Origin: Paragonimus skrjabini miyazakii
Lineage: Eukaryota; Platyhelminthes; Trematoda; Plagiorchiida; Troglotrematidae
Direction of reading: 5' to 3'
NCBI GenBank assembly: GCA_014338405.1
Contig: JTDE01022235.1
Span: forward strand, 46,957 to 110,956
Length of the DNA stretch: 64,000 bases
The number at the start of each line of letters is the position of its first letter. The first letter of the stretch is position 1. The notes beneath the pieces were generated by a model, which saw nothing but the letters and a program-made list of their open reading frames with translations, did no database searches and was not told where the DNA came from. Shown piece after piece: positions 12,023 to 24,295 of this stretch. The position numbers and the translations under genes were made by a program.

Positions 12023-15000
12023 GTTTCCTTGAAACTGTCACGTACTGCTGAAACACAGTCACGTGATTCTGACGAGTTTGGAAATAATCCGTAGTCTGGC
12101 GAACAAACACGAACATCTGTATGGTTCTTCACTCAGACGAGGACACGTTACGCATAGATAGAAATGAGGTGTTAGTCTAACTACACAGTTCTAGAATAAA
12201 ACTTATACGGAGAAATTACCGAGAATCTGTATGCGTGCGTAAATTTTGCGAACACCATAGTCATCCAGACCACAACATTAGAAGACCATCTAGTAGGTAT
12301 TCAAGGTTGCAGATACAGCGAATCAACCACGAAATTGTTTTGTTTCTGTATAGCGCGTTTTCGTTGAACCACAGTCTCCAGACAGAGAGTGAACAGGCTT
12401 TGTTGTTTGTCATGCAACCATATTGTGTAACGTAATATAGGCTTAGTGTTTTGACTTGTGTATTACTGACCACGTTCAGTGGGGATTCTGAAATCTAATT
12501 GCCACCAAGTTGATTGGTTCAATCTCTTTCAATCCAAGATGTGAGATAAAAACGCAAACTAACATCAAATACCGCAGCGTACTTCAAATACTGCAATAAC
12601 ACAGCCATTGTCCTTGAGATGTTCAAGATAACAGTTGAAACAGCCTTACTGTCCCGGTTGCCATTTTTTCTACGCAGACAACACAACGTAATATACTGGC
12701 ATAGTAAATGAGTTTGTGTGAAATATTTCAGTCCTTTTATACAATACAGGACTAGCACAGCCCTCAGAAGTAGTGATTCTTTTAGTCAGGCTGTTTAGTA
12801 TTGGTACTAACCCCAAGAAAACTGCCATATCGATCGTTTTGTTTTGGTGACTGTTTATCACCGTCTTCCTCATTGCGTGTAACACTCACAGAAAGCAGAC
12901 AGAAAAATACTCATTATCTATATTTGGTTATTATAAGTTACAGTACATTCGAAATCGTGTTACTCAGTTCGTCACGGTAAACTGTCTAGGTGGACAACCA
13001 TCTCACTCCGTCAGTCGAAGTGTTATGCACCTACAACCGACCACTTGAAACTAGCCGTTCTAGTGGCTGTTCAGAAATGACCTTGAACACTAGGTCTCAT
13101 ATGATACAACTCCATACCAATTTGTACCAATGAAGAGCATGGTTTTGAGTACTTGCTCAATTCATCGATCAGGAACAACTTTGTAGGCCATCTCCAACAC
13201 TTAACTGAGGCCACTGAGTTCAACTAAGCATTATGATTATTCGACTTTTAGTCAAGGTGTCTGCGAGAGTTTTTGGGGAAGTTTAATTGAATACTATACT
13301 GGTCAGAAACGGGAAGTAATTTGGTTATTCATTTTGAACCGCTCAGACGACATCACGCAAAATGACTGGTCGTCATTCATAAGTCAATGACCTTTTCCAG
13401 CGCATCAAAGAAGAGGTTACGGTACTTCAACTTTAATTGCTAATAACACTATTCCTCTATAACCTTCTCCATGTGTGTAACTCACTCCTCATACATTTTT
13501 AATACCTCTGTAGCCCTGAGCAGTATGCGAAAATCCATAGGCTATCAGACAGATTTACGCTATTTTTGTATATATTAGCTATTAAATGATTTCCACCCTC
13601 TGAACTGACAAAATCTCCATATTTTAGTAGCATTCCAGAACAAACTCGGCTTAATCGTGGATGATGGTCTGCTGTTGTAACGTTGCTAAACTGGAACGGC
13701 TTCTACATTGAAGAATATACAGACAGACACCACAAACTGTTTTTAGCGGAACCAGGGTAGATTAACTCCAGCTAGTCAAAATTGCATTCGGCTACCACGT
13801 CCAGTTTACTTGCAAAGGATTGGCGATGAAAGCAACTTGTTCCAAAGTTTGTTGGATTTAAACAACCTTTCTGCTCAATTCAGGGTCGTAGAAAGCAATA
13901 GCAAATTGGTCAACTGAAACATAACATGATTGTCAACAACAGTCACTGCTAATGTGAATACTGCTGTTTCTGTGTGAATAGGGTAGTGTTTCTTCAATAA
14001 CTTAAGATGGCGACCGAACATTGAAATATGTGTTCAGTGCATACTAATATCACCACGACATTAGGACCACACACTTGTTCTCCCACACACCAAATATTTG
14101 GGCCCAACGCTCCATTAACGAATACATATCGCCCGCTCTCTCCTTGGAGATTTGTATTTTGTCTTGGTGATAGCTGTGGTATAGCTGTGACCATGCATAT
14201 TTGCTATGTGAAGACATGACCGTTTTCCTTCATTGTTCAAAATTCATCGGATTACATAAATCTATAACGATGACCTTAATAGTTAGTCAGTTAACTGGAG
14301 ACATCTAAACAAAAATTATAGTATTGAGGTTGGCATATTGTTTAGGCGTTGTCTGCTCGTATCATGACTAGTCCTCACTCAGACCTTACCCAATTTTGGT
14401 TCATACTAAAACTGTAATCATATAACACGTACTTTACTTGGAAGTAAAATTCACTCAAAACTCGAAGTAGTTAAGTCACGCGAGAAAACCAGCGAAAGCA
14501 TTGTAAGTATGGACTCAACACCTTTTGATTAGCTGGGCTGGTTTCCAATTTTCGATATTAGTTTGGTTAATTGGACATTATGTGCCTTCAATTTCCATAT
14601 ATTGGCTAGCTCTTACTACCAAGTAAGTCAATCAATCTATCGTGTTCGGTGACTGCAGATTCATTGCTATGTTCACGTTACAACATCCGGTAGCGAGAGC
14701 AAACCAGTTGCCCTGGTTGTTCCAGTACAGTTTTGAACAGCACTCAGCACATCAGCGGTCTCGTTTCTCACATGCCAAAAAATGCCTATCAGAAGAGGTG
14801 CTAGAAACAAAAAGACAGTGATAGATCCACTCGTAAATGTTAGTGAAAAGTCAAAATTGAAACGAATATTCAAAACCACTGCAGGTGTTTCCTGTTGTAC
14901 TTTCTCTTATTGCTGTTAGCTTATGATGACCGTTTCTCGGTCGTATTTTCTAACAGTGATCAATATGTGTTGCCTGTTGTGTATCACTTTTAGTCCATAC

Positions 15001-15214
15001 ACATAAAACAAGTGTAAACACGCGTAATGAGGTGATTTACTGGAGCGTACAGGCTGAAACTAACGAGCAGGTGTGTTCGTCTCAAGGGTTGATACAAAAT
15101 CCATTACACTTTGCCTTTCAGCCAATCTGCTTTACTACTCATCAGTAATCCAAAATATCGCTTAGCAGGTTAAATGAGGTCAGAGATTCCAACCCATCTA
15201 CGTAGTCCTAATCG
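12023..15214. other. non-coding, nothing recognised
   Basis: AT-rich DNA with short random frames. No repeat family or gene was recognised on either strand. Confidence 0.55.
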
Positions 15215-15560
15215 CAGGGTTATCGACTGGAGTTAACAGAACATTTACTGTGTCCCTTATCGAGACAATCCGTCAACCCGATCATCATTCACAAGCGAAA
15301 GTGGTTGAGCGTTTGCATATGATAATTCGGTCGTGCCTAGTGTGAGGTCAACAGCACGGTGGTAAACATGGTTGCCTCATAAAAGCGTGGCCGGAGTTCT
15401 AGTTCCGGTCGTGACGAGCTCTAATGAGAGGGAAACTCGAGTCTAGTGCTTCTTTTTGAAAGAGGCCGACAGGAATGCCTAAGGTAATCCGAAAACCACG
15501 AGCAATTGTGGATGGTTTTTAACTTAAAATTGACTCACAACAGTCGTGGCACAAGTTGTC
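15215..15560 (+). mobile_element. family B tRNA-like + hammerhead repeat (copy B2)
   Basis: About 345 bp. The leader (15215-15330) matches 51640-51750 in inverse orientation, including ATATGATAATTCGGTC. Then comes a tRNA-like head: an A-box-like GGTCAACAGCACGGTGG at about 15344 and a B-box-like GAGTTCTAGTTCC at about 15390. A hammerhead motif follows directly, then a tail with the AATTGTGGATG block. The length resembles that of schistosome SM-alpha repeats (about 335 bp), which also combine Pol III boxes with a hammerhead. A short piece between the B box and the ribozyme core, present in the 51-kb copy, is missing here. Confidence 0.7.
15391..15452 (+). ncRNA. type-I hammerhead ribozyme motif (B2)
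   Basis: Core GTGACGA (consensus CTGANGA, first C changed), stem II GCTCT-AATG-AGAG(G), GAAA, the palindromic ACTCGAGT as minimal stem III, cleavage-type GTC, then TAGTGC, the 3' strand of stem I. The 5' strand GCACTA seen at 51 kb is deleted. Instead the tRNA-like T-arm hairpin GGCCGGA/TCCGGTC lies directly against the core. Motif order and the GAAA are seen; function is inferred and unlikely for this copy alone. Confidence 0.65.
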
Positions 15561-18049
15561 TGGGAATTACGCCCATCCACCTGAACCAGTTGCGTCCTTT
15601 GAATTGCATGCCAAGACCAGAGTTGTTGACGGGATTTTTGTTTATTGCACAGTCACTGGCTAACTAGGAAGGAAAATGTTTAAGGGTCTGATGAAACGTC
15701 TTAGATGCAGGTTTCCGAAGACAACAGTAAGTAGCTGGGTCATTACATCTCCCCTGCTGTCAATAAGCTCAAAAAAAAGAATCCTTTTTCAGAAGTTCAA
15801 GTATGAGTAATTATTCACTTGTCGTTTTGCCCTGGACGACAATTAGCTTGCCCAAACCGACCACAGAACATAATTCGGAAAACACGTGACCAACTTGACC
15901 AACCCCAGCGTTAACGTGGTCGTTGTTCGCCTGCCCCATACTGACTATTCAGTAGACCCCACTAAGGTCTCCGCCCAAGTTAACGAACTTTCAATTAAGC
16001 GCCCCACAACGTTGTCAGAAAGCGGGTGCTAGTTGTAGCTGAGCCAATCGCGATTTGATAGGGCCGACCGATCACTTATTTTCTGAATGTGTTCTATAGT
16101 TACCGTGACCAAAGACCACACCACTAATTTCCATGTCCACCCAAATTTATATCCCTAGCTCTATGGGAGTATTAGTGCATGTGGGACGCCAAAACTCTTA
16201 TCGACAGTGACGGTGACCTCCCATTCTAGTTGATGGACCATAGTTATTTAAAATGTTACAAAACATATGACTTTATACCTCTCTGATGTTGTGTGCTGTT
16301 CTAAATTCGTTGAAGATATACCACACTACCAATCTACTGTTGACATCAAATCACAATACATGTCTTCATAACCTTTAAGACTAAGGGGCATTGATCGAGA
16401 GGTAAATGATGTGGTATTCGTACAACTTAGAATGGTGAGTGAAACTTATAAAAATTTCTACTTACGGCAGCTGGAGTTGGGGCAAGAAGATCCTTTGAGG
16501 CAAATGTGCTCATATCTCCTCAATTTGGCACTGTAAACAATACAACTGTGAAGTAGGAAAACTAATTTTCTGTTATATCCAACCCGATCAATATGTCTAG
16601 TTTGATTGATTCACAGAGACAAAGTGGTTGTTCGTGAAATGTTTAAAAAAAATTGTGCATTACCAAGGTCGTGCTGTCTATGCCACCGTATTAGCAGTAG
16701 TTGCGTTTTTGATGAATTCACATGCACCTGCCTGTGGTTTCAAAATTGCAGACAACCAATATCTACCACATTTGTATGTATGTACATGCGCGTACGTGTT
16801 ATTACGGCACGCAGACGTCTGTTCAAACACATTTGGAGAAAACAATGACACAGTAGAAATTTGTATTCACATTCCTAAGAGGTATTCACTGTGTGTGCAC
16901 GTGTGCTTGGTGTGTCAATGTGACCTGAGCTCATATCAGCTCAGGTCACACAAGCTTAACCCGATCGCACCTGCTGTATGGACTAAGTAGCCGTTCACGT
17001 GATCATCGGTCCTTAAGTGGTTTAGCGGTGCTTTGCACTGTAGCATCGTGGACCGACGACCCATTAATCTCAGTGAGTTCCTCATTACTTTCGGTTACCT
17101 GTAAGCACCTACTGGTCTTCCTGTCGCGGCCGAGTCTGTCCGGCTGTTCCTTGTTTTCGACCAGTAGACATCGATTTTGGACAGGCGTTAATTGTTTTCA
17201 GCCACTTCTATCCTACGAGCGCTGATGGTAATCGTTTTCCCAAAGTCTTCGCAACTGAATGCAGTAAGCGAGTATGATCGACGATTGACAGCCTTCCCGT
17301 TAGAACATAATTATATGGTAGTTTGTACGGAAAGTGTAGTAGCGCGTTTTACGGGAAAAAATATTTACTACAGTATCAGTGATGAGGACAAAACGGTAAT
17401 TATAAGCATTGCGATCAAAAGAAGATGCTGATTGAAGTACGATCTCAAAAGTCACAAAAATTATCAGTGATCTTTGATTTTACGATTTTTGAACAAACTC
17501 AAGAACAAGATACTCTCCTCTAAGGCACAATTTCGTCATCGTAGGCCTTCTAAAGACCTATCATATTACGTTACCCAATAGATTGTAGAGTGGTACTGAT
17601 CTAACTGCGTGAATATCACACAGGGCAGATTGTGAACCGTACGTGCTAAGTCAGGTTATATCGGACATAACAACAATTCAGATGAATTTTCCATTAAAAT
17701 TTCTCAAAAGAACTTGTTACATTGAGCCTGGGGGTAACTTTAGATGTTATTCGTAATTCACACTGTTTTTCGTGAAAATCATTCAGTAAGCGGTCATATT
17801 AGCACCTCGGCTTGGCATGGAAGCTCTTGGCATCCCAGTGGAAATGCGAGAGATACACCGAAATCAGTGTTTTCAATATGTGCCAAGGGAGAACACTCAT
17901 TTAGTCAGTGAAGACCATTACACTTGAGAAGGTTCAAGTATTTTTGGAGTGGGCAATGAACTCGTGAAAGTTCTAGATTGGTAATGGATAATCAAGCAGA
18001 ATTTACGAACAGTACGGAATGAATGCAATTCGAATGATAGCGCACAACA
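15561..18049. other. non-coding apart from the 16.9-kb hairpin
   Basis: No gene recognised. Frames at 16606-17431 are short, overlapping and without family features. Confidence 0.5.
16919..16950. repeat. perfect 13-bp inverted repeat, 6-nt loop
   Basis: TGTGACCTGAGCT and its exact reverse complement are separated by CATATC. No T-run follows and no gene is adjacent. It could be a cruciform or a chance palindrome; no role is assigned. Confidence 0.8.
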
Positions 18050-18285
18050 CAATATAGCCTTACTTTCACTTACACCTCGGTTGTTTGTTTGCAAGGTGTA
18101 GGCGCCTTGATGGTATATGTTTGAATATAAACGTAGCTACTTTTAGCAGTTAGGTCTCCTCACCTTTTCTTTTTTCTCCTTCTCTCATACATAGGGTTTT
18201 CTTCTTTTTCGTGGTTGTGTGGTAGTTAAGCATCAGTGTGAACCACTGATGTTTTTGCTTTCTATGATGATGATGATGATGACTC
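18050..18285 (+). mobile_element. family D repeat with (GAT)n 3' tail (copy D4)
   Basis: Plus-strand copy of the family seen on the minus strand at 26704-27180, 49203-49460 and 56195-56985. It runs from the CTTACTTTCACTTACA block through CTTCTTTTTCGTGGTTGTG and GTGAACCACTGATG to a short (ATG)n at 18264-18281. The microsatellite is always at the same end, so it is probably the 3' tail of a non-LTR retroelement or a dependent SINE. No coding part is visible. Confidence 0.7.
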
Positions 18286-19759
18286 ACTAAAGTGAAACCT
18301 TGCATACCTCATCACATTGATTAATCAAACTGTCACATTCAGATGTTGGCAACTGATATGTCTGATTTACAGGTTATTCAACAATCCACTGAAAGCGTGT
18401 CAACGAATATTAGTAAAACAATATCACAAAAACATCAAACAATACACAATACTAAGACGAGTATTTTAACTCACCCTCGCCCTGGTTGAGGTTATTTTCA
18501 ATAAAACTGGGAGTATTTTACAGCCAACTATTCAAAAGAAATTGCACATTGAAACTTCCGGTTTGTTATCGTTCATGTTATGTATAAATGGTTTTGCTAC
18601 CATGCTCGGAAACATCCATATTGTCAATTATAATCACAGATAATTTCAACCAAACAATAAACCACTTGATAATCCGAGCTGAAGTAACTACCAGCAAATG
18701 GAAATTATCAATATGTGTAATTTCACTGTACACTACACTGATCCCTTATTCAAAAACAGTCGGATTACAGTTGTTCATCTATACGTTCATTGTTCATTGG
18801 TGACATACAGTTCACTTGACTGTGACTGGCGTACCTGATAAAAGCAATGTGTCTGTGGCGGTACAGATGCCAGAAGTGACAGTAATTCCCGATGTTCGTT
18901 ATTCCAATTTTGCTGACTGGGTACAAAACGAGGATTTCGTTACGCATCTATAAATGCCTCTTAGTTCTGAGACTCAACATGTTGTAGGCAGTCCCGATCG
19001 GATTTAACACAAACGCACGAGGCGTCAATGCCAACGGTTAGCTATTTCTACATCATTCTTTAAAATCAAACGCACTTTTTAACCCAAGATGCCGAGATAC
19101 TTTGCCGTTTATCAAAAAAATTTGTGTTATAGATTTATTGGTCTTCAGCTGACTTTAACGAAAACACAGTGATTCATTGTTAAACTAGACTCCTGTCCTC
19201 GTAGTAGTCACTAAAGCATCAACAAACCCAGATATGAATTATCAGAAAATACGCGTGGTTACTCACGCTGTCGGGCAGATAATGGGTGTGACTGACGCTC
19301 GGTCGACACCAATCGAACACAGATTGCGAATAGCATCAGCACTCGTTACTTAGCACCAATCAAGTAGTTTTCGGACTAGACAATACCACTGGTAGCCTAC
19401 ACAGTTGTGGAAGTATTTCTGCGCAATCGGCCGAATGGTCAGTTGTGACGTCAGTCTGAACGAGTGGGGTGAATGAGATAATGACAAATAACTGATGTTG
19501 TCACATTCGAATTGGCAACCGCTCGGCCTGCCCAGGTAATGTGCCCGGAATGGCTATCATGCACTGCAAACTAATTCCTCTGGTCTACACTATTTCCATG
19601 GATGCAAGCCATTACTTACAATAAGACGATTGGGTGTTCATAACCCCTACGGTATACGATATACTGTCTAGAAATAGTAATCGACAGCCTTCTAGTGATA
19701 TTTGCTTCAGCCAAGCAGGATCCAAATTATGTGCTGTACACAATTGCGACCGCTTGCGT
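18286..19759. other. non-coding, nothing recognised
   Basis: Short frames only; no recognised repeat or gene. Confidence 0.5.
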
Positions 19760-20040
19760 TGTCCTACGTATCCCCATCTGACTTCACTTTCGAGATGAAA
19801 CTTATCAGCGGATGTGCTCAGTTGAATTCCTGTAAAATATCAGCAACGTTGACAGATGAATCTGTGATAACGAATACATCGTCAACATAACACCTGTAGA
19901 AAATCATTTAATTTATAACAGTGCTCAGCATCGTTCGTTCCAGACTTGTCCATAAAAATATCTGCCAGTAATGGTCTTAATTGTGATCCCATTGCCATTT
20001 CGTCAATTTGTTTATAAATGTCGCCAGTAAAAATAAACTA
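19760..20040 (-). pseudogene. Penelope-like element reverse transcriptase fragment
   Basis: Read on the minus strand from 20040, one frame gives GDIYKQIDEMAMGSQLRP and then LLADIFMDK, matching the Penelope-like RT signature (KQIDGVAMGSPLGP..ADIFM). After a frameshift the catalytic segment CYVDDVFVITD appears at about 19870-19890, with both aspartates present. Only the palm remains; fingers, thumb and the GIY-YIG domain are absent here. Frameshifts and stops show it is dead. Penelope-like elements encode an RT with a GIY-YIG endonuclease; a separate endonuclease fragment occurs at 62176-62526. Confidence 0.8.
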
Positions 20041-20810
20041 CACATTGTGGGTGCGGTTGAGAAGCAACTCTTTCAAGTGCGCTTTTGGCAAGCCGACAGG
20101 AATGTTGTCGCTCGATAACAGTCCCCACATTCAGGAACAGGGTCAGGAGCTCTGACAAGAGCTATAGGAGTAATAGCTTGATCCAAAACATAACTGAGGC
20201 TCTGACAGTCATTATACATCATCCACTCACTGTGTTTCGGGAGGCAGACATTAGGGATAAACTGGCAGGACTTTGTCTTGGACAAGTGTGTATTGAGCAG
20301 ATTTTATACCTTCGTCAAATTGCGGGGATACTTCTTACGTGCCGCCAGCCAACGATTGTTGTATTTCTAGACTACAAAGGTTTGTTCATTCCAGTCAATC
20401 GACTGCACTTTCCGTGTCACTCAAAGGCAAGGAATAACTTTTGAACATTCTGTCGGTGTTTTACTACCATATGGCAGCTCAGGTTAGGGTTTACGGTGAA
20501 GTGTCTGACAGTTTCAGCACTAAGAATGACGTACGTCAAGCCTATTCACTCTCGCTGTTTTTTGTTCCATTTTATCGTAAACGAAATAATAGGGGACTGT
20601 CTATGGCTGTCAAAAGATGTCGGCGTGCAATATCAATCTGGTGGATGGCTAATTGATCCAGATTATTTTCATGACAAGGTGTTGATATATGACAATTTGC
20701 AAGCAGTATGGCAATTATGGACGTTATTTCGCTCTCTGCTAATTGCTTCGAAATGCGCTTTGCAGGTTCAGTGGGAGCAGTGCTTCTACAAGACTGTTGT
20801 GGTAATAGGT

Positions 20811-21146
20811 TCATAAGTTGTTACAGGAGGCAGACTGATCTTTGATTGTGCGTTTCTGCATCTGTACTGGTCAGTGAAAAATTGTGTTGGACGATTTATG
20901 GGTAGAAGGAAAGAGTGAATGAAACCAAATTCAGTGCAGCTGTTGGCTGTGATCATTTCAGCAATGAACAATTAAACGCACTGAAGTAACACTCAATCAG
21001 TCATGCGTGGTTATTAATTTGTGAGATTGAGCTAGTATGGCAGTTGGGAAGATCGTAGCGCCGGTTGTCTCTCACGTATGTTCCCGTCGAGTAATATTTT
21101 AAAACTGTCAGCTGATTCAGCCGTGACCACAGAGTCGGAGAATGCG
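20811..21146 (-). repeat. family E interspersed repeat (copy E2)
   Basis: Aligns with 8187-8510. On the minus strand it carries frames with RPTQFFTDQYRCRNAQSK and VVTAESADSFKILLDGN, each echoed in the other copy. It sits between the Penelope-like RT fragment and the CR1-like LINE, but belongs to neither on the evidence seen. The function of the old coding piece is unknown. Confidence 0.6.
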
Positions 21147-21341
21147 TTCGAATGTGAACAGATCCTGGCTATGAAGCAGTCCCGTCCGTAATGTAGGCTG
21201 GCTATTTCACTACTTAATTTCATTGAGTGACCCGTGAAACTTTCATTCTTGTTTAGTATGAGCGGATGTGCCATTGAATGACTCGGGGTGTGTAGTATCT
21301 CGTAGACAGAATTAGGTATCCTCTGAGATATCTGTAATTCA

Positions 21342-22981
21342 TTGATAATTCACCTCACTATACCAGCCTTTCCGAATAATGACCTGTCTTTGAACATTTT
21401 CAGTAAGTATAAAATCTTTCCTCAGATAAGGAAGATAAGCCTGTATTTTCTGTCCCTGGTGTGGACAGACTATGGGGCGAACAAATCGGAAGATATTTCA
21501 GGGTGGAAGGTCCCACAGTTCCTTGAGGGATTCAGGATTGTTTGTGCCTTTTTAGTCAAACTGTGTGCCACTAAGGTCCATACGTTTCGTTTACATGCTG
21601 ACACAAATAGCCTTGTGTCATCAAGTTAATTTTCAGCATAATTTTGATGGCGGATGTGCATGACTTTACAACTGTTGACCTTGAACGGCAAGTTATTTTC
21701 AATGGGCCACCTGTTTAAGCAGTCAGATTCCTTTTATGGAGTCAATACATCTTTCAAGTATGTTAGAACTCGCCAGATATGTGTCATCGATGTAGACCAG
21801 CATCGGCAATTTGACCATACCTGGTAGTTCAAAAACAAAACGAATGAATAACAGGGGTTCTAAGAGTGATCCCTGCGGAACGCTGCTGTTGGTTGGGAAC
21901 AACCGAAAAGCTGTCCGTTCAACTTGATTTTGAACCTACTTTCAGTCAGCTAATCCTCTAGTCAGGTGAGTAAGCGCTCCTCAAGTCGATACCTATTCAG
22001 TTCCTTCACAAAGAAGGAGTGACCAACTCTGCCAAAGGCTTTGAAAAGTCAACATAACCCACAGCTACGATCGGTCCTGCGTCAGTCAAGTTGCCACACA
22101 TGTGCTCGAAAGTCTCAAGTGATTTACAGCTATACACACTCAGGTACAGTTTACCTCACGTTTTGGCCGCCTCTGCATCTGTATCATAAAATCCACTGGA
22201 GATTTGTAGTTATGAAATGCTAACCATAATCAATTTGTGTGCTGCGACTTCGTTGTAGAAAAGATTAGGAGTCATCTTCAACTTTTCGGCAACACCAAAT
22301 TAATAACAAGACCAGTCCCTTTTGACAGCAGCAGTGCAACGATTGTGCTAAATGATACTCGATAAAATTTGTTTATTTGTTCTAGTTGGTACCTGTTCCA
22401 AGCTAAATGTTCCAGCGTAATGAAACGTTTGGTTCTACTCCGTAGGCGTCCCAGCTTTCTACTAAGCAGGCAGCACTTTACTAGAACATGGTCGTTAATG
22501 GCCGCGGAAATTTCTTCAACGATGAGCAGGTAGCGCTCATCTAGATTAGTGTGTTGTAGCAGCCAGGTCAACTTTGCTAAGCTGTATCTACATTCTATCA
22601 AAATGTGCTTCATGATAGGCTCTTGGACATGCATTTTGGAGAGTACATCGTCTAGTTACGTGCAGATAGCCGGATTCAATCATCCCATTATCCTTACGAT
22701 TGAGTGAAGCTGTAACATTTAGATTGCTTATCATATTAAGTTCTTTGATAAGAATGTAATGAAAACAAGACGTTGCTTGGCCCACCCGTCACTTTGTACG
22801 GCCCTGAACTTCCATTACTACCTCGAACAAATATCCGACGAAGAGAGCGTTGTGCATGTCCGTATCGGCATTCCTGTGTGCAGGAGGTAGTCGGTAAATA
22901 ACACCAGTCAAACAAGTGAATTCTGAGTAAAGTTAACGACTTCCTGGGCTGATTCCAAAAGATGTATTGGTATCCTGTCAT
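21342..22981 (-). pseudogene. CR1-like non-LTR retrotransposon ORF2 relic
   Basis: Read on the minus strand the domains come in the proper order. An endonuclease C-terminal piece lies near 22785-22640 (a block like NRKDNGMIES, compare the family's NEDGMIE). The pre-RT linker follows at 22634-22278 (HTNLDERYLLIVEEI, then TLEHLAWNRYQ). RT motifs come next: VGYVDFSKAFGRV (frameshifted) near 22060-22000, VPQGSLLEPLLF near 21870-21835, and YIDDTYLA with both catalytic aspartates at about 21795-21775. The thumb follows at 21720-21640 with NRWPIENNLPFKVNSCKVMH. Stops and at least two frameshifts break it. The family copies itself by target-primed reverse transcription; this copy is inert. Confidence 0.85.
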
Positions 22982-24295
22982 GAATACTTGATGTCTTTAG
23001 GTGCAATCCCAAATAAGAAGCTACACCACACCTCTCACCAAATTTCTGATCAATGCAAAAGGTCGTCTGGTCGGAAAAGGAAAATTCACCATTCCGCGCT
23101 TCTTCACACCAGGTCTCCGCAATGCCTACTGATGGTGGGTTTCATCAGGAACAGAAATCGCAAGTTCGTTAAGTTTATTTGAGTAGGGCCTTCTTGGCGT
23201 AAAAACAGTACAAAAAGACAGCTTCATTGTTTATGTCATATATAACAAACGAATCTACTCAAGGAGACTGGTCGAATCAGAAGGGCTGAGAAGGTGTGCT
23301 GCAGTGTACTCTGAGTTCGTCATTCCAATAGGGAATAGCGGCGGGCCGGGGAATTTCGAATCTCTAGACTGAATTTAGCATGTGCAGGAAGATCGTTTGG
23401 GACAGTATTACGAGCAATAACACTGGGTTTTTTGACGATATAATTGTATCCACTCTGATCTGATGTTTCTTGATCTGTCAAAGTGGTACCTCAACCCAAC
23501 AGTCAACTAAGAGTCGGCTGCCGACCAACATGCGTACGCCTGTTTCTCCATTGCTTCTGGTAAGAAGGTTATTCTCAGAAGCCGCGGGACAATCAGCGAG
23601 ACTAAGCATGCCGGCAAGGACAGACAACTTAAGTCTGTGTTAGATCAGACAGACCAGTAAATGATGTTAGGAATCTCCACTGGTCCAGGTCATGCGCTGA
23701 CTGAGTAACGACATCAGGGCTTTCTGTGGTAGCCACATTGTGCAGAATAATGCTCCCACATCTATGTTCATCAACTCCTTAAACCTCAGACGACTCGCGA
23801 TGGTGTGTGCATTTATCTCGGTTAGAACTTATCCTAATCGAATTCTCACTTCCTACTGCTGTTAACTGGTTGCAGTGCCACTGATTTCACGGAGTCTGCA
23901 TGAAGAATAACGCGCGGCCGGTTCGGCAAGAGGGCGTAATGATGAGCAGAGCTCTTTAGTAGTCTCTGAAGTAGTTCTGGGGTGATATCAGGAAAACCCG
24001 GCTCTTTGGAAAATCTTGAAAATTCCTCTTTTATATCCCACTTAACCGACTGCCACAGTTGAACTACTTTCAGGCAGACTGAACACAAGTATAAACCGAC
24101 ACACAACATTGGTTGGTTGGGCTGGTACCTGTGTCCACGGAGTTTACTTCACCATGTCCGTCAACGTGAATAGACCGGATTTTTCCTAGCCCCTTTTCGT
24201 TCACTTGAATAGATGGGTCTGCCCCAGTCGCACGAATGTCTTAGATTTAGGGCAATTCAATAGTAATTTTAGATAGTGAAGTTTTCGAGATTATT
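22982..24295. other. non-coding, nothing recognised
   Basis: A minus-strand frame at 23846-24109 (87 codons) looks compositionally plausible, but no family is recognised. The rest is unassigned. Confidence 0.45.

Noticed and set aside
11825..12132. Frames running through the first N-gap
   Set aside because: Most codons are unknown bases.
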